Origin: Bradyrhizobium sp. SRL28
GTDB taxonomy: Bacteria > Pseudomonadota > Alphaproteobacteria > Rhizobiales > Xanthobacteraceae
Direction of reading: 5' to 3'
DNA: 64,000 bases
NCBI RefSeq assembly: GCF_018596315.1
Contig: NZ_JAHEAG010000002.1
Span: 558,001-622,000 of the forward strand
Position numbers and translations under genes: made by a program. Positions 1-8,725 of the stretch are shown in pieces; position 1 is the first letter of the stretch; each line of letters opens with the position of its first letter. The notes below the pieces were generated by a model. It made no database searches and was not told the origin of the DNA. It was given only the letters and a program-made list of their open reading frames with translations.

Positions 1-20
1 CACAGCGAGGAGGCAGCTAA

Positions 21-194
21 TTCTCGCATGGTCCGATGCGGCAATAAGATTGAAGCAGTTTCGTAGGGTGGGCAAAGGCGCGTCAGCGCCGTGCCCACCA
101 TCTATCACCGGCCGCGCTTCCAAATGGTGGGCACGCTTCGCTTTGCCCATCCTACGTTCTCGCTTGGTCCGACGCGGCAATAACGTTGAAGCAG
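21..194 (+). repeat. 38-bp imperfect direct repeats flanking a palindromic element
   Basis: Two copies of a 38-base sequence lie at 21-58 and 157-194. They differ at only a few positions (for example catggtccgatg versus cttggtccgacg). They bracket the palindromic element at 62-156 almost exactly. I see no coding potential here. The arrangement could be a duplication made when the element was inserted or copied, or a tandem array of a longer repeat unit that begins outside the window. Confidence 0.6.
62..156. repeat. Dispersed palindromic intergenic element, copy 1
   Basis: The ends are inverted repeats: cgtagggtgggcaaag at 62-77 and its near-perfect complement at 141-156 (one mismatch). An inner pair, gtgcccacca and tggtgggcac, extends the fold. 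A second copy with the same core sits at 1221-1350. Elements beginning with this sequence are, to my knowledge, scattered between genes in Bradyrhizobium genomes. It has no coding capacity and probably folds into a long hairpin in RNA. Confidence 0.7.
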
Positions 195-316
195 GGGGAT
201 GAGACGCACTGGTCGGCGGCCGCGGCTATTCGGGCTTTGCCAGTTTTTCCCAGTGATTAATCTTCTTTTTACCATAAGTATTCATGATGTCGCATATACC
301 AGCAAAGGTTCTTTTC

Positions 317-799
317 ATGGCCCACCGAGAAGGAAGGCCTGCGGTTCGCAGAAGCGAAAACGTGTTGAGCTTTGTGCGTCCCCCGGTACCAACCCCCGGC
401 GCTGACGCTCTCGACCTGGTTTATCAGGCCGCCGAAATTTTCAACGACATCGAGAATAATGCGCGAGAAATCGAAGCTCGCGCTCACGCAATGTGCAAGA
501 GCGCAGCGGAACGTTTGAAGCTGGCTGAGCAGCGAACCGAATCTGCCGAGAATTCGTTGCGAGAAGTTATCGCTGATGCCGATCGCAAGCTCGCTGACGC
601 CTCCAGAGCCTTGACGCAGGTTGAACTGCGCATCACAGCGGCGATAGACGAGGCGGCAGCCGCGGAAATTCGTGCGCAGGTAGCTGAGACAGAAGCGCGC
701 GAGGCAAAACAGACCTTGGCGCTGGTTGAGGACGCTATTCGCAGGCGCTTGCTTTGCGCTGGCCCGGAAACTGCTCGCAGAATGTACGACGTAGCCTGA
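317..799 (+). CDS. Small coiled-coil hypothetical protein
   Basis: This is a 160-residue protein from the ATG at 317, which has an AAAGG about eight bases upstream. An ATG at 284 in the same frame would add 11 residues but lacks a ribosome site. After a basic N-terminus, residues about 40-140 are a long run of Glu, Ala, Arg and Lys with heptad-like spacing, so an extended coiled coil is likely. There is no signal peptide and no membrane segment. I do not recognise a family. It may form an operon with the gene at 840, 40 bases downstream on the same strand. Confidence 0.65.
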   Translation: MAHREGRPAVRRSENVLSFVRPPVPTPGADALDLVYQAAEIFNDIENNAREIEARAHAMCKSAAERLKLAEQRTESAENSLREVIADADRKLADASRALTQVELRITAAIDEAAAAEIRAQVAETEAREAKQTLALVEDAIRRRLLCAGPETARRMYDVA

Positions 800-839
800 T
801 TTCGATCCGATTTATATTCAAGCGCTGACGGGATTTGTC

Positions 840-1154
840 ATGGCCGATATTGAAATGAAACCTGATGCAGAGAGAAGAGTTAGAGTTGACAGACGGTCCG
901 GAGTGGACACTCGATCAGAACAGGAAAAGCGAGCGACGGGCGACCGCCGATCGCAAATTGATCGGCGGGCCAGCAGGGCAAGCCAACAGCCTTCAGACGA
1001 GCAACTTGCTCTTTTCGCAAAACGCGTCAGGCGCGCGATCAGAGATGAAGGCAGCCGTCATATTTTCGGTATTGCTTCGGGCGAGGGTGATTTCAGTGGC
1101 TATCCCGACGTCCTTCGGACGTTGGAGTGGATTGAAGGCCTTGCGAATTCTTGA
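840..1154 (+). CDS. Small Arg/Asp-rich hypothetical protein
   Basis: A 104-residue, strongly charged protein. Residues about 10-45 repeat a loose DRRSGxDxRS pattern (RVDRRSGVDTRS, then ATGDRRSQIDRRA), a low-complexity basic tract that suggests nucleic-acid or partner binding. The C-terminal half looks folded, with one predicted helix around SDEQLALFAKRVRRAI and a short ending DVLRTLEWIEGL. No signal peptide or membrane segment is present. An overlapping +1-frame ORF is a shadow. I cannot assign a function. Confidence 0.6.
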   Translation: MADIEMKPDAERRVRVDRRSGVDTRSEQEKRATGDRRSQIDRRASRASQQPSDEQLALFAKRVRRAIRDEGSRHIFGIASGEGDFSGYPDVLRTLEWIEGLANS

Positions 1155-1220
1155 TTAGCCGTTCTTAGCCGATTTCCGATAGCAATTTGTGGCCGCCATG
1201 GCATCCGAGCGCACTCAGTT

Positions 1221-1350
1221 CGTAGGGTGGGCAAAGGCGCTCTTGCGCCGTGCCCACCATCTATCACCGGCCGCGCTTCCAGATGGTGGGCACGCTTCCG
1301 CCTTCGCTCTTCGAGCTACGGCGGACAAGTCGCTTTGGCCCACCCCACGA
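1221..1350. repeat. Dispersed palindromic intergenic element, copy 2
   Basis: This shares its first 60 or so bases with the element at 62-156, including the cgtagggtgggcaaagg start and the ccgtgcccaccatctatcac core. It ends in the complementary ctttggcccaccccacga. The right arm is longer than in copy 1, with about 35 extra bases before the terminal inverted repeat. The ORFs predicted across it on both strands follow from its palindromic high-GC content and are not genes. Confidence 0.65.
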
Positions 1351-1509
1351 TTTAGGATTTCGTTCTTTGCGAACTGATTTGCTTGTCGCGCAAGCACAAT
1401 CTCAGGCAGCAACCTGCGACATATCAACCTGACGGGCAAATCACCAAAAACCTGTCCAGTCCCTCGCGCAAAAATATTTCGCTTTTCATCTGACCCAAAT
1501 CAGTGGCTC

Positions 1510-1965
1510 TTTCTGCGCCGTCCCGTCTCGACAAGAGGGGCGGATCGCGATCGTCACGAACGCGAGACGGGATGCGGTGGACGCGGCAGCGTCAGGCGCG
1601 AAAAGTTGTTTGCAGGGCGGTTATCCGTGAGCGAGCACAACGCGCAAGACGTACGGCGCTGATGCGTACGGCAAAACCGTGTGGTCCTGACACCCGTTGC
1701 TGGTGCCAAGCTGCCGGTGGCGAATTCGATCCAACCGGATCGAAGCGCCATCAAGCCGGCGGCGATGGAGGCAAGACGAATTCGTCTCCAGGGAGAGCAC
1801 GGCATAAGCCGTCAAACCATTGCGCAGGGAATGCCGGAGTGCTCCGGCTGTACCTGTATGCTCGTGTGCGCACTTCCTCGTGCACATTGCACACGAGACC
1901 GCGGGTGCAGCAAGCACCCGGCATTCCCTGCTCCCTCTGTTTTTGAGGGAAAGGATCTTGCAAAG
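1510..1965. repeat. Structured non-coding repeat region with nested inverted repeats
   Basis: Six overlapping ORFs occupy this region in five frames and none has a credible product. The sequence contains nested palindromes: gcagggaatgccggagtgc at 1824-1842 pairs with gcacccggcattccctgc at 1914-1931, and ctcgtgtg at 1861-1868 pairs perfectly with cacacgag at 1890-1897. I recall similar ORF-like text (the RDGMRWT string) recurring many times in Bradyrhizobium annotations, which fits a dispersed element that may be transcribed as a structured RNA. Boundaries are approximate. Confidence 0.5.
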
Positions 1966-2029
1966 CTCGGGCGCAACGCGCCGCGAGATCGCGAACGTGT
2001 ATCTCAATCACGGTGGAGCGCGGAACTTC

Positions 2030-2064
2030 GTAGCCCGGATGGAGCGCAGCGAAATCCGGGCTAC
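2030..2064. repeat. REP-like hairpin
   Basis: Perfect 11-bp inverted repeat: gtagcccggat at 2030-2040 and atccgggctac at 2054-2064, with a 13-base loop. This sequence class is a common extragenic palindrome in proteobacteria. It lies about 40 bases past the stop of the minus-strand gene at 2108, so it could also act as a transcript end for that gene. Confidence 0.65.
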
Positions 2065-2107
2065 GTGGCCGGGCTGTTTGACAATTGAATTGAGTGGCGT
2101 GCGCCGG

Positions 2108-2446
2108 CTACCCCTGCGGCGTCACCGAAATCCTGGCGCAGTCGCGGCGGCCCATCAGCACGCAGTCCTGGGTCTTGCGCAGATCGGCGATGCTGACGGC
2201 CAGCCAGATGCCGATGGCGGTCAGCGCCACGGTGAACGCGAGCGCTGCGACATTGGCGAGCATGCGATGACGGAAATCGTCGCCCTCGTCGCGCGGCCGC
2301 TCGTAGCGGGACAGGTCGTTCGCCGCGGGCGATGCGTTGGGCTGGCTGGTTTCTTCCCGTCCGCCCGGCGGGTGAGCGGAGGTGCGCGGCCGGAACTTGA
2401 GCACGACGTGCTCATCGTCGGTAATAATGGGCCGCTGGGTTTTCAC
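2108..2446 (-). CDS. Small single-pass membrane hypothetical protein
   Basis: A 112-residue protein. The N-terminal 60 residues are polar and charged, with a Pro/Gly-rich stretch and several Arg. A single membrane helix spans about residues 63-85 (ANVAALAFTVALTAIGIWLAV). A short tail holds two Cys (DCVLMGRRDC) and would lie in the periplasm if the basic N-terminus is cytoplasmic. The Cys pair might form a disulfide. The family appears restricted to Bradyrhizobium-like bacteria, and no function is known to me. Confidence 0.6.
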   Translation of the reverse strand: MKTQRPIITDDEHVVLKFRPRTSAHPPGGREETSQPNASPAANDLSRYERPRDEGDDFRHRMLANVAALAFTVALTAIGIWLAVSIADLRKTQDCVLMGRRDCARISVTPQG

Positions 2447-2702
2447 TGCCGCAGATCCGCGAAAAATCCTGCACCATTCTTAGCACGGTGGCAGCACTTC
2501 CAACATGAAATCTTGCCGGACGCGGGGCAGCCATCCATCCGCGCAAAGTCTGATGGAACCTGCTGCCGTCGATGGGAAGCCTGTGGCCTTTCGGCTTCCG
2601 ACAATCCTGGTATGCCTGCCGCCAACCTCGGGTCGCGGTCATTTGAGGGCTCGCACCCATCAAGGCATAGTAACCCCGCTTCAGGAGCAATAGGGGCAAA
2701 CC

Positions 2703-3323
2703 ATGGCCAATACGCGCGACCCGATCCTCAAGCCGATTCCGATCCTGTCACTGCGTCCGACCCAGATGACGGTCGGCCTGCGAGAGGTAAAGGAGAAGCG
2801 CAAGCGCTGGCGGGAGCACAAGTCGGAAAAGAAACGCGCCGAACTGCTTGGCGAGCACATGATCCCGGTCGTGCTCGGGCCGGACGAGCACCATTACGTC
2901 GTCGACCATCATCATCTGGCGCGTGCACTGCATGATGAGGGCGTCGAGCATGTCCTGGTCACGGTCATCGGCGATCTCACCATGGTCGAACGCGAGGCGT
3001 TCTGGACCGTGATGGACCACAAGCGATGGGCCTATCCCTACGACGCCAAGGGAGAACGCCGGCGATTCAAGGACCTGCCGAAGTCGGTCACTGGCCTTGC
3101 AGACGATCCGTTCCGCAGCCTCGCAGGGGAATTGCGCCGCGTCGGCGGCTTTGCAAAGGACATCACCCCGTTCAGCGAATTTCTGTGGGCGGATTTCCTG
3201 CGCCGGAAAATCTCGCGCAAAAGCGTGGAGGAGAATTTCGACAAGGCGATGGAGAAGGCGCTCGGCTGTGCCAAGAGCAAGGACGCGGTCTATCTGCCAG
3301 GCTGGTGCGGACCCATCGATTAA
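2703..3323 (+). CDS. ParB-like nuclease-fold protein
   Basis: A 206-residue protein with the ParB/sulfiredoxin fold seen in the ParBc_2 family of putative nucleases. The early motif PIPILSLRPTQMTVG (residues 12-26) and the LGPDEHHYVVDHHHLARAL stretch (residues 59-77) match that family; the His cluster is its hallmark. There is no helix-turn-helix and no ParA partner nearby, so a chromosome-partitioning role is unlikely. The C-terminus carries a CxxPGWCGPID-like ending. Activity on DNA or nucleotides is inferred from the fold only. It is transcribed alone and faces the mgtC-like gene tail to tail. Confidence 0.75.
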   Translation: MANTRDPILKPIPILSLRPTQMTVGLREVKEKRKRWREHKSEKKRAELLGEHMIPVVLGPDEHHYVVDHHHLARALHDEGVEHVLVTVIGDLTMVEREAFWTVMDHKRWAYPYDAKGERRRFKDLPKSVTGLADDPFRSLAGELRRVGGFAKDITPFSEFLWADFLRRKISRKSVEENFDKAMEKALGCAKSKDAVYLPGWCGPID

Positions 3324-3339
3324 ACAACGGCTATGTTGG

Positions 3340-3825
3340 TTATTTGTCCGAAAAAGAGTCGGGCGGCGGATCTTGCCCGGCCTCGTCCTTCCCGCCAAGC
3401 CTCTTGTGCAGCCAGCGTTCAATTCGGCCGCCAACGGTCAAGACCGCGAAGGTGATCACCAGTGCGATGAATACCAGTCGCCATTGTCCGAGGCCGCAGA
3501 CAATTCCGATGCAGGCCGCCAGCCAGGTGCAGGCGGCGCTGGTGAGCCCGCGAACCCTGAAATCCCGCCCCGCGTGGACAATGACACCGGCGCCGAGAAA
3601 GCCGATCCCGGTCAGGATTCCCTGAACCACCCGGCTGCCGGCATCCGAAACGATCCTGACCTCATCGGAATGGACCAGCACCAGCAGCATGGCCGTCGCA
3701 AGGCTGACCAGCGACAGCGTCTTCAACCCGATCGGCTTGCCCTGCAGATCGCGATTGAGACCGATCAGCCCGCCCGCGAACGTGGCGACGCCGAGACGCA
3801 GTATGATTTCGGTCCAGTCCAGCAA
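3340..3825 (-). CDS. MgtC/SapB family membrane protein
   Basis: A 161-residue inner-membrane protein with four to five hydrophobic segments. It opens with the MgtC signature LRLGVATFAGGLIGLNRDLQGKP (residues 9-31), in which the Arg-Asp pair and the following GLKT are typical. MgtC proteins restrain the F1Fo ATPase and help cells survive magnesium limitation or an intracellular life in several pathogens. The C-terminal ACT-like domain of longer MgtC proteins is absent, which is normal for the SapB-type short form. The gene follows the peroxidase-like gene at 3850 on the same strand, 24 bases apart. Confidence 0.8.
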   Translation of the reverse strand: MLDWTEIILRLGVATFAGGLIGLNRDLQGKPIGLKTLSLVSLATAMLLVLVHSDEVRIVSDAGSRVVQGILTGIGFLGAGVIVHAGRDFRVRGLTSAACTWLAACIGIVCGLGQWRLVFIALVITFAVLTVGGRIERWLHKRLGGKDEAGQDPPPDSFSDK

Positions 3826-3849
3826 CGCGGCAAACCTCCGGGCTTCCGG

Positions 3850-4428
3850 CTATTTCGGCAGCCGCCCCATCATGTAGAACTCGTCGTTCGGGCGCATCGC
3901 GGTAACATTGGCCAGCCGGTTCGACAGCGCAAAGAAGGCCGCGATCGCTGCGATATCCCAGATGTCGTCATCGCTAAAGCCGTGGCCGGCAACTTCCGCA
4001 AAATCCGCCTCCGAAACCGTGTTGGCCTCCTGGCTCACTTTCATGGCGAAGTCGAGCATGGCGCGCTGCCGCGGCGTGATGTCGGCCTTGCGGTAGTTGA
4101 CGGCGATCTGGTCGGCGATGACAGGGTTCTTCGCCCGGATGCGCAGGATCGCGCCATGGGCAATCACGCAGTAATGGCACTGGTTGGCGGCGGACGTCGC
4201 CACCACGATCATCTCGCGCTCGGCCTTGGTCAGCCCGCTGTCTTTCTCCATCAGCGCGTCGTGATAGGCAAAGAAGGCGCGAAACTCGTCAGGACGATAA
4301 GCCAGCGTCAAGAAGACGTTCGGGACGAAGCCCGACTTTTCCTGCACCGCGAGGATCCGGGTGCGGATGTCCTCCGGCAACTTGTCGAGAGAGGGCGGCT
4401 GAAATCGTTGACTGGCTGGCTTGCTCAT
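3850..4428 (-). CDS. AhpD-like peroxidase-related protein (carboxymuconolactone decarboxylase family)
   Basis: A 192-residue cytoplasmic protein from the ATG at 4428; an upstream in-frame ATG at 4473 would add a Pro/Arg-rich stretch unlike the family. The CMD/AhpD redox site is visible as NQCHYCVIAHG, with the CxxC pair and the His three residues on. This is the arrangement used by alkylhydroperoxidase AhpD. The flanking KAEREMIVVATSAA and the later ITPRQRAMLDFAMKV and FSDDDIWDIAAIAAFFALSNRLAN blocks fit the peroxidase-related subgroup. The likely role is thiol-dependent reduction of organic peroxides. It appears co-transcribed with the mgtC-like gene. Confidence 0.8.
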   Translation of the reverse strand: MSKPASQRFQPPSLDKLPEDIRTRILAVQEKSGFVPNVFLTLAYRPDEFRAFFAYHDALMEKDSGLTKAEREMIVVATSAANQCHYCVIAHGAILRIRAKNPVIADQIAVNYRKADITPRQRAMLDFAMKVSQEANTVSEADFAEVAGHGFSDDDIWDIAAIAAFFALSNRLANVTAMRPNDEFYMMGRLPK

Positions 4429-4536
4429 GAAAGGGTTCCGGCTGGGGCCGCGAGGCGGCGTTGCCGGGACCATATATCGTATTGCGGCGAAGTGGATACC
4501 GGCCCGCGCGAAGAATTCGCGCGAACGCTTGCCGCC

Positions 4537-6321
4537 TCAGCGCAACGGCTTCTTCAGGAGCGAGAACCGGTCGGGGTCCAGCCCCATCGAGGGCTGCAGC
4601 ATCGGCGCTTCCACCGGCGTCATGACGCGGGCGGCGGGCCGGTCGCCGATGCCGGGGTCGTTCGGCGCGTCGCGGTTCGAGGTGGCGCCGCGCCAGCGGT
4701 CCAGCACGGCCGAGACGAAATGCATGTCATGGCCGGCGGTGACCGACGGCACGGACGCGATGGTGGCTTCGCTGCGCGGCAGTTGGTGGACCGGAACCTC
4801 CTTGAAGCGCAGGCGCGTCGGCAGCGCGACGCCTTCGCCGAAGGCCAGCACTTCGCGGGTGCCGAGCGAGGGCACGAACGACAGGAGGTTCGCGGCGGCG
4901 TCCGAGACCGCCGAGCGCAACAGCGCCTGGTCGCGGTCGTTGGCAAGCCGCATCGCAAACAGCGTGTTGCACTGGGAGATAATGGTAGCGTCGAGTTCTG
5001 CCGGACGCTGGGTGACGAGGCCGAGAAAGACGCCGTATTTGCGGCCCTCCTTGGCGATGCGCGAAACGGCTTTCCGGGTCGGGCCGAACCCGATGTTGCG
5101 GTCGGCCGAGGCGTAGCGGTGCGCCTCTTCGCAAACGAACAGCAGCGGCGACACGCCGTCGCTCCACAGGCCGAAATCGAACGCCATGCGGCACAGCACC
5201 GACACGACGGAGTCGACGACTTCAGCGGGGAAGCCGGCGAGCTGCATGATGGTCATCGGCCGGCCATTGGCGGGCAGGCGGAACAGATGGCTGATCACTT
5301 CTGCCATGGTGTCGCCGCCGACATTGGCGTTGTCGAACATGAAGGTGTAGCGCGGATCGTTGCGCACGGTCTCGATGCGCGAAATCAGCTTGTGATAGAT
5401 GATGCGCGAGGAGCGGTTCTCCAGCTTGCCCATCCGTTCGTCGATCAGCGAGATCAGATCGGTCAGCCGGTAGGGCACAGGCGTATCGACGGTATAGCCG
5501 CCCGTCTTGGGGTCCATGCGCTTGAGCCCGAGCCGATCGGAGTTCTGGTACTGGGTGTAGAGGCCCTTCGCCATCGGAATGACTTCGGCGAGAACGTCGA
5601 GTTCTTCCGGCACGCCGGGACGGCCGCCGAACAGGACGTCCACAATCTCTTCGAAATTGAACAGCCAGAACGGCAGTTTCAGGTTACGCGGGTTGAGCAC
5701 CAGCGCACGGTCGCCGAAGCAGCGGCCATACTCGTTGTGGACGTCGAGCAGGAATACCCGCAGGTTCGGCCGCGCCTTGAGAATCTCGTTGAGCAGCAGC
5801 GAAACGCTGGTCGATTTGCCGACGCCGGTGGAGCCGAGGACCGCGAAGTGCTTCGAAAGCATCTCCTCGACATCGACATAGGCGATGACGGAGCGGTCCT
5901 GCTGCAGGGTGCCGACATTGATCTGGTCCGACCCGCTCGGCGCATAGACGGTGCGGAGGTCCTGGGCGGTGACGAGGTCGACGGCATCGCCGATGGTCGG
6001 ATAGTTGGTCACGCCGCGCTGAAACTTGGGGCGTTCGCCGCCGGAAATCTCGCCAAGCAGGTCGACCGACGCGGTCGCCATGTATTCATCGGAGCTCGTC
6101 TGGTTCTCGCACGACACCTCAGTGATCATCGCAATGATGGTGGTGGCCGTTCCACAGCGAATACTGATGAAGCGGCCGACGGTGGCGCGCGCTTCGGAGA
6201 CGGGCATCGGGCTCGCGGCCATAAGTCCAACCCGAGCGAGGGAGCCGCGCACGGAAATCACACGTCCAAAGGATGTCACGGTGTTGAACCTGGCTCTCAT
6301 GAATTGGGGTCTGATCCCCAT
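4537..6321 (-). CDS. HerA-type DUF87 ATPase
   Basis: A 594-residue ATPase of the HerA/FtsK superfamily. An N-terminal beta-rich HAS-barrel-like domain covers about residues 15-140. Walker A is GSTGVGKST (residues 163-171) and Walker B is LLFVCEEAH (around residue 395), followed by GLVTQRPAELDATIISQCNTLFAMRL, which holds the sensor Gln and the arginine finger region. HerA hexamers pump or translocate DNA, in archaea together with NurA. No NurA-like nuclease gene is adjacent, so the partner is unknown. An alternative start lies at 6300; neither start has a clear ribosome site. A 1173-codon open frame on the opposite strand is a codon-bias shadow. Confidence 0.85.
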   Translation of the reverse strand: MGIRPQFMRARFNTVTSFGRVISVRGSLARVGLMAASPMPVSEARATVGRFISIRCGTATTIIAMITEVSCENQTSSDEYMATASVDLLGEISGGERPKFQRGVTNYPTIGDAVDLVTAQDLRTVYAPSGSDQINVGTLQQDRSVIAYVDVEEMLSKHFAVLGSTGVGKSTSVSLLLNEILKARPNLRVFLLDVHNEYGRCFGDRALVLNPRNLKLPFWLFNFEEIVDVLFGGRPGVPEELDVLAEVIPMAKGLYTQYQNSDRLGLKRMDPKTGGYTVDTPVPYRLTDLISLIDERMGKLENRSSRIIYHKLISRIETVRNDPRYTFMFDNANVGGDTMAEVISHLFRLPANGRPMTIMQLAGFPAEVVDSVVSVLCRMAFDFGLWSDGVSPLLFVCEEAHRYASADRNIGFGPTRKAVSRIAKEGRKYGVFLGLVTQRPAELDATIISQCNTLFAMRLANDRDQALLRSAVSDAAANLLSFVPSLGTREVLAFGEGVALPTRLRFKEVPVHQLPRSEATIASVPSVTAGHDMHFVSAVLDRWRGATSNRDAPNDPGIGDRPAARVMTPVEAPMLQPSMGLDPDRFSLLKKPLR

Positions 6322-6707
6322 TATGAGCAGCCCCGGCTAGCGAAACGGTTAAACAGGTGCAGGTTCGTATCAGCTAAATCCACGGCATCTCGGTCAGGAT
6401 TCGTTTTTGCGGCGGAGCCCCGTCAGCACCGTCGGGCATCAGTTACGCTGGAAAATAAGGGCTTTCTCGCATTTCGGGCCGCGCGCCATGCCAGCTTCGG
6501 ATTAATCATTCGTTTACCACCTCGCACGAGAGCAGCCGGCCGCCGGGCGCGTCTCGGTAACCTCCGATGCCGGATCGCGGATTGGAGCCAGCACGTGTGC
6601 AAGGTAACCGATCGCTAACCGCAAGTTGTAACGCGCCTTCCATCAGTGCTGCGTAACACTACCGCGGGGCGCGCGATCAGCTGTCTGAGTTCCATTCGTA
6701 CGGACGC
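6322..6707. other. Intergenic region between divergent genes, nothing recognised
   Basis: This 386-base spacer separates the minus-strand HerA-type gene from the plus-strand GGDEF/EAL gene, so it must hold both promoters. I could not pick out a convincing -35/-10 pair, operator palindrome, small gene or structured RNA in it. Confidence 0.5.
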
Positions 6708-6731
6708 TTGTCGCATTCCAGGGCATGTCGG

Positions 6732-8639
6732 GTGAGCAACGAGGGCGGTCATCAAATATCGGGCGGTTCGGTCGGTTCTGCGCATGGGGGCGGAACGGTC
6801 AAACTGTTTGCGGCATGCTGCGTGCTGCTCGCGGCGGCGGTTGTCGGCGACATCGCGACCTCGGGATGGAGCCTTCGCGAACGCCTTCTGCTGGCGCTCG
6901 TCGCCGTTCTGGCCGTGGCCGCCGGACTGCTGCTGCGGCGTCACCAGTTGACTGATCAGCGGCTGGCGGCCGAGCGGCGCCAGCTTTCGATTGCCGTGAA
7001 TAATATCCCGCAAGGTCTTGTTCTCTATGATGGATCCGCGCGGATCATCATTTGCAACCAGCCCTATCTCGACATGTTCGGATTGTCGCCTGACGTGGCC
7101 AAGCCCGGCTGCACGATGCAGCGGCTGATCGCCCACCGGAAGGAAACCGGATCGTTCGATGGCGACGTCGACGCGTTCTGCAACGCGATCATCCAAACGG
7201 TGTCGCTCGGCAAGGCGACGCGGCAGCTCACGGAAGCGCCGGGTGGCCGGGCGATCGAGATCATCAACCGGCCGTTGAAGGGCGGCGGCTGGGTGGCCAC
7301 GATCGAAGACATCACCGAGCGCACGCGCGCCGACGAGAAGATCGCGCATCTGGCGCATTTCGACGGATTGACGGACCTGCCGAACCGGATCCTGTTCCGC
7401 GCGCGGCTGGAACAGGCGCTCGAAGCGCTCCGGCCGGGCGAGCAACTGGCGGTGCTCTATATCGATATCGACGAGTTCAAGAGCATCAATGATGCGCTCG
7501 GCCATCCGATCGGCGATGAGCTGCTCAAGGGCGTCGCCGACCGCCTGCGCGGTTGCATCGGAGACGCCGACGTGGCGGCTCGCCTCGGCGGGGACGAGTT
7601 CGCCGTCATTCAGACCGCTATCAAGGACAGGTCGGAAACTACTCGGCTCGTTGATGAAATCCATTCGGCGATCAGGCAGCCCTTCGAATGCATGGGGCAC
7701 CTGATCACCACCGATGCCAGCATCGGCATCGCGCTTGCCCCCGGCGACGGGGTGGACCTCGACCAGTTGTTGAGGAATGCGGACCTCGCCCTCTACGGCG
7801 CCAAGGGCGACGGACGGCGGACATATCGCTTCTTCGAGGCTGGCATGGATCAGCGCGCCAAGGCGCGGCGGAGCCTGGAGCTCGAGCTGCGTCAGGCGAT
7901 CAGCGACGGCAGCCTCGAGACCTATTATCAGCCGGTGGTGAATATCGAGGACGGCAAGATCAGTTCCTGCGAGGCGCTGCTGCGGTGGCGGCATTCCGAA
8001 CGCGGTATGATCTCGCCGGTGGAATTCATTCCGATCGCGGAAGATTCCGGTCTCATCAATGAACTCGGTCAATGGGTACTCAACGCGGCCTGCGCAGAGG
8101 CCGTCAACTGGCCGGATCATGTCCGTGTCGCGGTCAACGTTTCGCCGGTCCAGTTCAGGAGCCAATCGCTGGCGTTGAACGTGGCGGCGGCGCTGGCAGC
8201 CTCCGGCCTGTCTGCCTGCAGGCTCGAACTCGAGATCACGGAGGCCGTGCTCATTCGCGACGACGCGGCGTTGGACGCGCTGCACCAGTTGCGCAAGCTC
8301 GGCGTCCGGATCGCGCTGGACGATTTCGGCACCGGCTATTCCTCGCTCAGCTATCTGCAGCGTTTCCCGTTCGACAAGATCAAGATCGATCGCTCCTTCA
8401 TCAGGGATATCGCCGGTCCCGGCGCGTCCTCGTCGATCGTTCAGGCCGTGGTGAACATCGCGGCCGCGAGCGACATGACGACGACGGCGGAGGGTGTCGA
8501 AACCGAGCAGCAAAGGAACCTGCTGTACATCCTCGGCTGCACCGAGATGCAGGGCTATCTGTTCAGCCCCGCGATACCGGCCGCAGATGTGAGGCGACTG
8601 TTGCTGACGCATAGCGGCAGAGCGATGTCAGCTGCTTGA
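6732..8639 (+). CDS. PAS-GGDEF-EAL cyclic-di-GMP signalling protein
   Basis: About 635 residues from a GTG at 6732; a TTG at 6708 is an in-frame alternative. Two hydrophobic segments near the N-terminus (VKLFAACCVLLAAAVVGDIA and LLLALVAVLAVAAGLLL) anchor it in the inner membrane. A PAS-like sensor follows (SIAVNNIPQGLVLYDG onward). The cyclase domain keeps an intact RLGGDEF active site. The phosphodiesterase domain keeps the EALLRWRH signature, the DDFGTGYSSLSYL loop and the KIDRSFI catalytic stretch. Both activities are therefore possible, and the PAS domain may decide which one dominates. The output is the cellular level of cyclic-di-GMP. The gene ends next to the MFS permease gene. Confidence 0.9.
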   Translation: MSNEGGHQISGGSVGSAHGGGTVKLFAACCVLLAAAVVGDIATSGWSLRERLLLALVAVLAVAAGLLLRRHQLTDQRLAAERRQLSIAVNNIPQGLVLYDGSARIIICNQPYLDMFGLSPDVAKPGCTMQRLIAHRKETGSFDGDVDAFCNAIIQTVSLGKATRQLTEAPGGRAIEIINRPLKGGGWVATIEDITERTRADEKIAHLAHFDGLTDLPNRILFRARLEQALEALRPGEQLAVLYIDIDEFKSINDALGHPIGDELLKGVADRLRGCIGDADVAARLGGDEFAVIQTAIKDRSETTRLVDEIHSAIRQPFECMGHLITTDASIGIALAPGDGVDLDQLLRNADLALYGAKGDGRRTYRFFEAGMDQRAKARRSLELELRQAISDGSLETYYQPVVNIEDGKISSCEALLRWRHSERGMISPVEFIPIAEDSGLINELGQWVLNAACAEAVNWPDHVRVAVNVSPVQFRSQSLALNVAAALAASGLSACRLELEITEAVLIRDDAALDALHQLRKLGVRIALDDFGTGYSSLSYLQRFPFDKIKIDRSFIRDIAGPGASSSIVQAVVNIAAASDMTTTAEGVETEQQRNLLYILGCTEMQGYLFSPAIPAADVRRLLLTHSGRAMSAA

Positions 8640-8725
8640 AACGCTCGGCGCAGCTTGCTATCGACGAAGAAGGAAAAAACAAGAAACAGGGCAGGGTAGA
8701 CCGCGATGAATCGCGACAACGCAAC

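Noticed and set aside
1820..2935. 371-codon plus-strand frame
   Set aside because: It runs over the structured repeat, the antisense of the small membrane protein gene and the ParB-like gene start, with no coherent domain.
3097..6618. 1173-codon open frame on the plus strand
   Set aside because: It lies antisense to the HerA-type gene and extends over the CMD-family and MgtC genes. The product is a low-complexity Arg/Gly/Asp-rich string typical of the complement of high-GC codons.
6615..8612. 665-codon open frame on the minus strand
   Set aside because: It is exactly antisense to the GGDEF/EAL gene and has no domain; it is a codon-bias shadow.
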